From: an uncultured Collinsella sp.
GTDB taxonomy: Bacteria > Actinomycetota > Coriobacteriia > Coriobacteriales > Coriobacteriaceae
Direction: 5' to 3'
Assembly: GCA_900554585.1 (NCBI GenBank)
Contig: USHS01000085.1
Span: forward strand, 1-6,150
DNA: 6,150 bases
Of the stretch, positions 1 through 4,169 are shown in pieces. The notes under the pieces were generated by a model. The model was given only the letters and a program-made list of their open reading frames with translations, searched no databases and had not been told where the DNA came from. The position numbers were made by a program, and so were the translations under genes. Position 1 is the stretch's first letter. Every line of letters starts with the position of its first letter.

Positions 1-366
1 CGCGGTTTTACCAAACCGCGTAACGGGTCGACGCTGCGAAGCCATCTGGCGGGCAATCTGCCGTTCAGCTTCGACGGCATGACCAGAAGGTCAATGCCGC
101 CTCGCTTCACGGCACCTTGCCTCACCAGCTGGCTTCTCGCTGACGTTGAGCTGACCTGTAGGGTTACCGCTGTTGTTACGAAGCTTTCTGGTTCGGTAAG
201 CTGCTCCGATAACACGTTTGCTTGCTGAGCTTGTGTGCTTCGCTCTTGGCGGTACCTGGCATTCTGCAGCTTTCAATTGACGGCTCGCGTTTCTGTGAGG
301 GGGCGCGGGCCGGTTTTCTATCAGCCCATTGACTCGGCGGGCTGGCGTAAGAAAGGGAAGGCTCCT
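1..366. other. Unassigned region upstream of the lacX-like gene
   Basis: I recognise no gene in this stretch. The plus strand is open from the window edge to a TGA at 226-228. The minus strand is open in one frame from about 273 down to the edge, roughly 90 codons. Neither translation resembles a family I know, and codon use is mixed, with rare-looking AGA, CGA, TTA and CTA codons. Two hairpins are visible: a perfect 8-bp stem with a 4-base loop at 1-20, and a 9-bp stem with one bulge at 76-98 (GGCATGACC against GGTCAATGCC, loop AGAA). It could be the edge of a minus-strand gene, a decayed gene or a structured leader. I see no convincing promoter for the downstream operon: TTGACG at 277-282 and TTGACT at 329-334 lack a matching -10 box. 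Confidence 0.4.
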
Positions 367-1248
367 ATGGAGTTTGTTCTTGATAACGGTTTGATTCGCG
401 TGGCGTTGAGCACGGCGGGCGGGTCGTTCACTTCTATTGCGGCCAACGGCCGTGAGTACCTGTGGCAGGGCGATCCGTCGGTCTGGTCGGGTCAGGCGCC
501 CATTTGCTTCCCGATCTGCGGCGGTCTTCGTGACGGTCGCGCGATGACCATGGGCGGCCGTGAGGTCAAGCTTGCCCGTCATGGCTTTGCTCGCAAGCAG
601 GAGTGGAAGCTCGAGGAACAGGGCGACAGCATGGTTGCGCTGAGCCTAAGCTCTGCCGACCACGCCGAGCTGCTCGAGCAATACCCGTATCCGTTTAAGA
701 TCGTTGCTCGTTACACGATCGATTCGGAAAAGGTGGCCGTGTCGTACGAGGTGACCAATGAGGGCACCGAGGACATGCCGTTCTTTGTGGGCGGTCACCC
801 CGGCTTTAAGTGCCCGCTCGACGAGGGCGAGTCCTACGACGATTACGAGCTTCGATTTGAGCAGCGTGAGGCGGCGGAGCTCTGCACCGCCGTTCCCTCG
901 ACCGGATTGATTGATGTGGACAGGCGCTCCAAGAACCCCATGGTGGGAAAGACGCTGCCTTTGTCGCATGAGCTCTTCGATTTTGCGGAGACCATCTTTG
1001 ACGTGCTCGAGAGCCGTCAGGTCACGCTTTCCAAAAAGGGCGAGGACAAGGGCGTTCGCCTGAGCTTTGAGGGCTTCCCGTACCTCATTGTGTGGAGCAA
1101 GTCCGAGGGTGATTTTGTGGCAGTTGAGCCCTGGGGCGGCCTCTCGACCTGTTCCGATGAGGATGACGTGCTTGAGCACAAGCGCGGCTGCCTTATCGCC
1201 AAGCCCAAAGAAACCATCGTGCGCTCGTTCACAATCGAGATTCTGTAG
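367..1248 (+). CDS. lacX: LacX-type aldose 1-epimerase family protein
   Basis: This is a 293-residue protein of the aldose 1-epimerase (mutarotase) superfamily, LacX branch. The family catalyses interconversion of alpha and beta anomers of aldoses in the cytoplasm; the exact sugar used by LacX-type members is not well defined. The sequence shows His72 in ARHGFAR, His144 in GGHPGFK and Glu254 in VAVEPWGG. These match the positions of the two histidines and the catalytic glutamate of galactose mutarotase. The length is normal and nothing is missing. I chose ATG 367 because GGGAAGG (355-361) lies 5 bases upstream and because the translation before it (a GTG start at 235 is possible) does not look like family sequence. 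lacC follows 59 bases after the stop, as lacX accompanies lac tagatose-pathway genes in some Gram-positive bacteria. The superfamily call is firm; the LacX subfamily label is likely, supported by the neighbour. Confidence 0.88.
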   Translation: MEFVLDNGLIRVALSTAGGSFTSIAANGREYLWQGDPSVWSGQAPICFPICGGLRDGRAMTMGGREVKLARHGFARKQEWKLEEQGDSMVALSLSSADHAELLEQYPYPFKIVARYTIDSEKVAVSYEVTNEGTEDMPFFVGGHPGFKCPLDEGESYDDYELRFEQREAAELCTAVPSTGLIDVDRRSKNPMVGKTLPLSHELFDFAETIFDVLESRQVTLSKKGEDKGVRLSFEGFPYLIVWSKSEGDFVAVEPWGGLSTCSDEDDVLEHKRGCLIAKPKETIVRSFTIEIL

Positions 1249-1277
1249 TCGCATGTAGCCAATTCGTTTTGCAAGGC

Positions 1278-1302
1278 ATAAGGAGCCTGCGAGATAAGGA
1301 GC
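1278..1302 (+). promoter_or_regulatory. Tandem Shine-Dalgarno repeat before lacC
   Basis: The 9-mer ATAAGGAGC occurs twice, at 1278-1286 and 1294-1302. The second copy contains AAGGAG (1296-1301), 6 bases before the ATG at 1308. This fixes that ATG as the start and argues against the in-frame TTG at 1269. The first copy has no start codon at a suitable distance, so it may be a standby site or a small duplication. Confidence 0.6.
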
Positions 1303-1307
1303 TAGAA

Positions 1308-2243
1308 ATGATCCTCACCGTTACGATGAACCCGTCCGTCGATACGCGCTATCAGCTCGATGAGCTCATTATCGACGACGTCAACCGCGTGACGCCCGAA
1401 AAGACCGCCGGCGGTAAGGGCCTCAACGTGGCCCGCGTCCTTGGCCAGCTGGGCGACGATGTCGTGGCAACCGGCCTGCTTGGTGGTCATATGGGCGCCT
1501 ATATGGCCGAGCTCATGGATGCCAACGGCATTAAGAATGATTTTGTGCCCATCAAGGGCGAGACCCGCATCTGCCTCAATATCCTTCATGCTGGCAACCA
1601 GACCGAGTTGCTCGAGAGCGGCCCGACGATTGCCCCCGAGGAACTCGATGCCTTTACCGCCAAGTTCGCCGAGCTTGCGAGCAAGGCCGATGTCGTTACC
1701 ATCTCGGGTTCGCTGCCCCGCGGCGTCGAGGCGGACTACTACGCCAAGATCACGGGCATTGCCGAGAACGCCGGCGCCAAGGTGCTGCTCGATACCTCGG
1801 GCGCCTCGCTCGAGGCTGCGCTCAAGTCCGAGGTCAAGCCTGAGCTGGTTAAGCCTAACCTGACCGAAATTAACGGCCTTCTGGGCACGAGCTTTACCAC
1901 CGACGATGTGGACGAGCTCCGTTCCGCGCTCGCCTCTGACGCCCGCTTCTCCGATATCCCCTGGGTCGTCGTATCCATGGGCGCTGCCGGCTCAGTTGGC
2001 TTCCACAATGGCCGTGCGTTCCGCGCCAAGACCCCCGATATCCCTGCCGTTAACGCTACGGGCTCAGGTGACTCCACTATCGCAGGCTTCGCACATGCCA
2101 TCGCTGCTGGCGCAGACGACGAGACGGTGCTGCGTACCGCCAACACCTGCGGCAAGCTCAATGCCATGGATCCCATGACTGGCCACTTGGTTATGGATCG
2201 TTGGGACGAGGTTTACAACGGCGTTGTCGTGACCGAGCTGTAG
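1308..2243 (+). CDS. lacC: Tagatose-6-phosphate kinase (PfkB family, LacC type)
   Basis: This is a 311-residue cytoplasmic sugar kinase of the PfkB/ribokinase family, 1-phosphofructokinase/LacC subgroup. LacC phosphorylates D-tagatose 6-phosphate to tagatose 1,6-bisphosphate with ATP, the step before aldolase cleavage in the tagatose-6-phosphate pathway. The N-terminus MILTVTMNPSVD is typical of the subgroup. PfkB signature 1 is GGKGLNVARVL (residues 35-45). Signature 2 is NATGSGDSTIAGF (249-261), with the catalytic base Asp255 and the GSGDS variant that I associate with LacC where others have GAGD. The C-terminal CGKLNAMDPMTGH (281-293) also looks LacC-like. A 1-phosphofructokinase (FruK) is the main alternative, but the lacX neighbour and the C-terminal motif favour LacC. 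It probably shares a transcript with the lacX-like gene. Its TAG stop is followed in frame by 54 open codons, described separately. Confidence 0.85.
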   Translation: MILTVTMNPSVDTRYQLDELIIDDVNRVTPEKTAGGKGLNVARVLGQLGDDVVATGLLGGHMGAYMAELMDANGIKNDFVPIKGETRICLNILHAGNQTELLESGPTIAPEELDAFTAKFAELASKADVVTISGSLPRGVEADYYAKITGIAENAGAKVLLDTSGASLEAALKSEVKPELVKPNLTEINGLLGTSFTTDDVDELRSALASDARFSDIPWVVVSMGAAGSVGFHNGRAFRAKTPDIPAVNATGSGDSTIAGFAHAIAAGADDETVLRTANTCGKLNAMDPMTGHLVMDRWDEVYNGVVVTEL

Positions 2244-2408
2244 GAGCTTGTGCTGCGGCCCCGGCATCGGTTGCTAGCTCATGTCGACGACAAGTGCAGT
2301 AGCATTATGCCGGGGCGCGACGCCGACACTGTCGTGTTCAATCCCGACCTTACCCTGGTCGAGACGCATGTGGGTGGCAACAGCGTCGGTAATGCGTTTG
2401 CCGAGTAG
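2244..2408 (+). pseudogene. C-terminal relic of a NagA/AgaA-type amidohydrolase
   Basis: Directly after the lacC TAG, in the same frame, 54 codons run to a TAG at 2406-2408. The translation contains LLAHVDDK, then SSIMPGRDADTVVFNPDL and VETHVGGN. This matches in order the closing pattern of N-acetylhexosamine-6-phosphate deacetylases and related amidohydrolases, which reads roughly NPA-LLGL-DK-GSI--GKDADLVV-D-DL and then an -ET-V-G strand. No start codon with a ribosome site and no catalytic domain is present, so I infer the 3' end of a deleted gene. Deacetylases of this kind feed the amino-sugar and tagatose-6-phosphate route (AgaA) or the GlcNAc route (NagA); which one cannot be told. It could instead belong to another amidohydrolase sharing this tail. 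Conceivably it is a readthrough extension of LacC. Confidence 0.6.
2258..2316 (+). repeat. 10-bp perfect inverted repeat with nested stems in the lacC-yhcH gap
   Basis: GCCCCGGCAT (2258-2267) pairs perfectly with ATGCCGGGGC (2307-2316). Inside it, TGCTA (2272-2276) pairs with TAGCA (2300-2304), and TGTC with GACA around 2283-2293. As RNA this would make a long three-tier stem-loop. No U tract follows, so it is not a standard intrinsic terminator. It may be an mRNA processing or stability element between lacC and yhcH, or chance structure within the amidohydrolase relic. Confidence 0.45.
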
Positions 2409-2440
2409 CCGCCAAAGAAACGATCCGAGAGGGGATTTAG

Positions 2441-2914
2441 ATGATTTACGGTGCATTGGGCGATATCGAGGAATACCGCGGAATGCTCAAGGGCCTCGAC
2501 GTGCTGATCGACTGGCTCGAGGAGAACGACCCGGCGCAGCTCGAGGTCGGCAGCCATCAGATTCTGGGCGACAAGGTCTTTGCGAACGTCATGGCTCCTA
2601 CGACGCGTCCCGAGGCTGAGGCCCACTACGAGACGCATCAGCGCTATCACGACTTGCAGATTGACGTCGAGGGTCGCGAGGCCTTTAAGGTTGCCACGGG
2701 CAGCCTGACGCTGGTCCAGGAGTTTGACGAGAAGGACGACTACGACCTGGTCGATTCCGACGCTTCGATTGCCGGCGATCTTGCTGACGACAAGTTTGCA
2801 CTGTTCGTTGCCGGCGAACCTCATATGCCCACGCTCGAGTTCCCGGGCGATGGCGCGCAGCCGGTCAAGAAGATTTGCTTTAAGCTGCTTGCAGATGCTT
2901 ACTGGGAGGAGTAG
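2441..2914 (+). CDS. YhcH/YjgK/YiaL (EbgC-like) family protein
   Basis: This is a 157-residue cytoplasmic protein of the YhcH/YjgK/YiaL family (also called DUF386), to which E. coli EbgC belongs. Family members are small metal-binding cupin-like proteins found in sugar operons. The E. coli YhcH protein (NanQ) has been linked to sialic acid anomer conversion, and EbgC is a beta-galactosidase subunit; the substrate here is unknown. The centre shows YETHQRYHDLQIDVEGRE (residues 63-80), giving His66, His70, Asp71, Glu77 and Glu80. GEPHMPTLEFPGD (125-137) follows with His128, then VKKICFKL near the end. These match the conserved histidine and acidic positions of the family, and the length is normal. 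ATG 2441 has GAGAGGGG (2427-2434) 6 bases upstream. It is the last gene before the terminator and so probably shares the lacX-lacC transcript. An anomer-handling role would fit beside a LacX-type epimerase. Confidence 0.88.
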   Translation: MIYGALGDIEEYRGMLKGLDVLIDWLEENDPAQLEVGSHQILGDKVFANVMAPTTRPEAEAHYETHQRYHDLQIDVEGREAFKVATGSLTLVQEFDEKDDYDLVDSDASIAGDLADDKFALFVAGEPHMPTLEFPGDGAQPVKKICFKLLADAYWEE

Positions 2915-2945
2915 CGAGCTGCCCGGCTGAGCTGTTCGTCTGATG

Positions 2946-2971
2946 GCGTGATTTCCCTAAGGGAATCACGC
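2946..2971 (+). repeat. 26-nt imperfect palindrome, copy 1
   Basis: GCGTGA and TCACGC flank TTCCCT-A-AGGGAA, giving a 12-bp stem with one bulged T and a single-base centre. It lies 31 bases after the yhcH stop. A near-copy lies 40 bp downstream (centre to centre) inside the terminator stem. No U tract follows this copy. Confidence 0.7.
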
Positions 2972-2975
2972 AAGG

Positions 2976-3031
2976 ACCCCGCCAAAAGTGTTTCCCCTAG
3001 GGGAATCACGTTTGGCGGGGTTTCTGTTTTT
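2976..3031 (+). terminator. Intrinsic terminator of the lacX-lacC-yhcH operon with a nested palindrome
   Basis: CCCCGCCAAA (2977-2986) pairs perfectly with TTTGGCGGGG (3011-3020), with A2976-T3021 adding a further pair. The T-rich run TTTCTGTTTTT (3021-3031) follows. The apparent loop is itself a hairpin, 2988-3009, built on the perfect palindrome TTCCCCTAGGGGAA and flanked by GTG and CAC. It should stop plus-strand transcription after yhcH and shield the minus-strand tRNA region. Confidence 0.88.
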
Positions 3032-3093
3032 GAATAGGGGAGCTGTCGACGCGGTGATGCTTGGGTTGGCGCATGCGCGCCCGAAATCAGCAA

Positions 3094-3118
3094 CAAAAAA
3101 GCCGCCCGAAGGCGGCTA
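3094..3118 (-). terminator. Intrinsic terminator of tRNA-Thr
   Basis: Read on the minus strand, AGCCGCC-TTCG-GGCGGCT (plus 3100-3117) is a 7-bp GC-rich stem with a stable UUCG tetraloop. A run of six T (plus 3095-3100, the first pairing into the stem) follows. It begins about a dozen bases after the tRNA 3' end, a standard arrangement. Confidence 0.88.
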
Positions 3119-3128
3119 TCTTGTGCAA

Positions 3129-3204
3129 TGGAGCCAGCGACCGGGCTCGAACCGGTGACCCCCGCTTTACGAGAGCGGTGCTCTACCAACTGAGCTACGC
3201 TGGC
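3129..3204 (-). tRNA. tRNA-Thr (anticodon CGU), CCA encoded
   Basis: The 76-nt gene folds as a full cloverleaf on the minus strand. The acceptor stem is GCCAGCG with CGCTGGC, the discriminator base is T and a genomic CCA ends at 3129. The D arm contains AGCTCAGTTGGTAGAGC. The anticodon stem CCGCT/AGCGG holds the loop CTCGTAA, so the anticodon is CGT and reads the threonine codon ACG. The T arm contains GGTTCGAGCC. It is a single gene with its own promoter and terminator and no adjoining tRNA. Confidence 0.96.
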
Positions 3205-3243
3205 GGCCATGTGATGGCGCAACTGAGGCGTCAACGGCTGTCT

Positions 3244-3272
3244 ATGATACGGGACATCGCAAATCCGCGCAA
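3244..3272 (-). promoter_or_regulatory. Promoter of tRNA-Thr
   Basis: On the minus strand, TTGCGC (plus 3267-3272) and TATCAT (plus 3244-3249) are separated by exactly 17 bases. Both resemble sigma-70 class boxes. The predicted start lies about 32 bases before the mature tRNA 5' end, which is reasonable for a tRNA leader. The call rests on position and consensus only. Confidence 0.6.
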
Positions 3273-3305
3273 GTGTTCTGACGGCTTTTCTCACTTTAAA
3301 TGCAC

Positions 3306-3311
3306 TAATAT
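3306..3311 (+). promoter_or_regulatory. Possible -10 box for the orphan IIB gene
   Basis: TAATAT lies about 50 bases before the IIB start in an AT-rich patch (3286-3312), divergent from the tRNA promoter. No good -35 box sits 16-18 bases upstream; the bases there are GCTTTT. This is the best candidate for the promoter but is weak. Confidence 0.35.
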
Positions 3312-3361
3312 TGGAGACGCGATGTCTTGCTCTTACGGGTCTCAAACAGAATGGGGCAGCG

Positions 3362-3844
3362 ATGACTCTACCCAAGATTCTTCTCACACGCATCGACGAC
3401 CGTTTCATTTACGGACAAGACATTGAGCTGTGGAACGAAGCCGTGGGTTCCAACCTTGTCCTAATCGTCAACGATGAGATCGCGGCAGATTCGCGCCAAT
3501 GGGCACCCATGAGGGTGGCGGCGCCAGAAGGCGTTTGGACGCGGTTTTTCTCGGTACAAAAGGCCATCGACATCATTCATACCGCAACGCCTCGCCAATT
3601 GATTCTGATCATGGTGGCCTCACCCGCCGATGCGCTCGCGCTGGTTAAGGGTGGTGTGCCGATCACCAAGATCAGCATTGGCCATATGCAGGCAGGGGAG
3701 GGCAAGCGTCCCGCAACACCCGCAGTCGCCATAGACGATGCAGACGTCGCCGCTCTCAGAGAGCTGCAAAAGCTCGGAATAGAACTAGAAATTCGCTACC
3801 TCCCCAGCTCCACCTCCGACCCCATCGGCAATCTGATCAACTGA
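3362..3844 (+). CDS. Orphan mannose-family PTS IIB protein with Tyr at the phosphorylation site
   Basis: This is a 160-residue protein of the mannose/fructose/sorbose PTS IIB family. Normal members are cytoplasmic: they take a phosphate from IIA onto a histidine near the N-terminus and pass it to the incoming sugar. The N-terminus LPKILLTRIDDRFIYGQD aligns with the family signature, which normally reads RIDDRLIHGQ. Here the histidine position is Tyr17 (codon TAC, 3410-3412), although Arg10, Asp12, Asp13 and Arg14 are kept. The rest is intact: ITKISIGHMQAGEGK (about residues 107-121) and a C-terminal VAIDDADVAALRELQK followed by GIELEIRYLPS. No IIA, IIC or IID gene lies next to it. I infer a protein unable to relay phosphate in the usual way, possibly a sensor or decoy. 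ATG 3362 was chosen because the family starts here; GGGG (3353-3356) is a modest ribosome site. The in-frame TTG at 3311 adds unrelated residues. Confidence 0.85.
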   Translation: MTLPKILLTRIDDRFIYGQDIELWNEAVGSNLVLIVNDEIAADSRQWAPMRVAAPEGVWTRFFSVQKAIDIIHTATPRQLILIMVASPADALALVKGGVPITKISIGHMQAGEGKRPATPAVAIDDADVAALRELQKLGIELEIRYLPSSTSDPIGNLIN

Positions 3845-3884
3845 TCCCTTGGGGACGGAGGAAAACGGATCATTTTGCCTTCGT
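3842..3884 (+). repeat. Hairpin overlapping the IIB stop codon
   Basis: TGATCC (3842-3847), which contains the IIB stop codon, is the reverse complement of GGATCA (3867-3872), followed by TTTT. An alternative fold pairs ACGGAGG-AAAA (3855-3865) with TTTT-G-CCTTCGT (3873-3884), 11 bp with one bulge and one G-U. The two folds exclude each other. Either could end or attenuate the IIB transcript, but neither is a classical terminator. Confidence 0.4.
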
Positions 3885-3895
3885 AGGGGATCTGT

Positions 3896-4009
3896 GTGGC
3901 GCTGTCCGCCAAAACTATGCCGGTTTACTACGATGAATTGCTTATCGCCGAGCATGCCAAATTTGCAGAGAATAAAACCGCAGGTAGACGAGTTGCTAAT
4001 TTTTTATAA
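3896..4009 (+). CDS. Candidate small ORF of 37 residues, unknown function
   Basis: A GTG at 3896 has AGGGGA (3885-3890) 5 bases upstream and opens 37 codons to TAA at 4007-4009. The product contains AKTMPVYYDELLIAEH followed by AKFAENKTAGRR. I recognise no family. The codons spanning 3911-3937 lie in the left arm of the inverted repeat, and the opposite arm read on the minus strand encodes the related KTMPNYYDE. It may be a fragment of a once longer gene, partly duplicated in inverted orientation, and not a functional small protein. Confidence 0.22.
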   Translation: MALSAKTMPVYYDELLIAEHAKFAENKTAGRRVANFL

Positions 4010-4062
4010 ACCAGCGCGTGGTCGGACATAGTGGGTTCATCGTAGTAATTCGGCATAGTTTT
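3911..4062. repeat. 152-bp element bounded by 27-bp inverted repeats
   Basis: The left arm (3911-3937) begins AAAACTATGCCG and ends TTACTACGATGAA. The right arm (4036-4062) is its reverse complement at 25 of 27 positions; the two central bases differ (GT against AA on the same strand). The arms enclose a 98-bp AT-richer core without any gene I recognise. The size and terminal repeats resemble a miniature inverted-repeat element, but I see no clear target-site duplication and no transposase. An inverted duplication of a coding scrap is the alternative, since both arms encode KTMP-YYDE in the outside-to-inside direction. Confidence 0.65.
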
Positions 4063-4109
4063 GTTATGTCACCAATTCGGTGGTATCGAAAAGAAGGATT
4101 TAGGCATGA

Positions 4110-4146
4110 AGCAGCGCCCGTCGGCGGTGTGCCGGCGGGCGCTGCT
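4110..4146 (-). terminator. GC-rich hairpin downstream of galM, probable terminator
   Basis: GCAGCGCCCG (4111-4120) pairs with CGGGCGCTGC (4136-4145). TCGGC/GCCGG extends the stem to 15 bp with one G-T pair around the loop GGTGT, and A4110-T4146 adds a pair. It begins 23 bases after the galM stop on the minus strand. The following minus-strand sequence, TTCATGCC, is poor in T, so termination would depend on stem strength or the element may mainly protect the 3' end. Confidence 0.55.
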
Positions 4147-4169
4147 GTGCGATATGTTGTGTTATGGGC

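Larger units (their letters stand above)
3845..4169. other. 325-base region without a firm gene, rich in inverted repeats
   Basis: Between the IIB stop and the galM stop I find no recognisable protein. The stretch holds a hairpin right after IIB (3855-3884), a pair of 27-bp inverted repeats (3911-3937 and 4036-4062), a small palindromic CACC/GGTG stem (4071-4083) and a strong GC-rich hairpin (4110-4146). A ribosome-site-like AGAAGG (4092-4097) precedes an ATG at 4106, opening a 25-codon frame that runs through the GC hairpin to TAA at 4181-4183 inside galM. It looks like a leftover gene start and not a real gene. The AT-rich core contrasts with the GC-rich genes either side. Confidence 0.5.

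Noticed and set aside
1..20. Hairpin at the left edge as an intrinsic terminator
   Set aside because: The stem is perfect but no T tract follows on the plus strand; on the minus strand the tail lies outside the window.
235..366. GTG-initiated N-terminal extension of the lacX-like protein
   Set aside because: The extra 44 residues are not family-like, and the ATG at 367 has a well-spaced ribosome site.
646..1254. Minus-strand frames opposite the lacX-like gene (also 91-582 and 1017-1274)
   Set aside because: These are shadows of the epimerase coding strand or of the unassigned leader; they show no motifs and no supporting ribosome sites.
2279..2824. 181-codon minus-strand open frame
   Set aside because: It is opposite yhcH and the amidohydrolase relic, both of which have recognisable family motifs on the plus strand.
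3061..3426. Plus-strand and minus-strand (2899-3408) open frames across the tRNA
   Set aside because: Both translate the tRNA-Thr gene; the RARTGDPRFT-type and VAQLVEHRSRKAGVTGSSPV-type peptides are familiar spurious products of tRNA genes.
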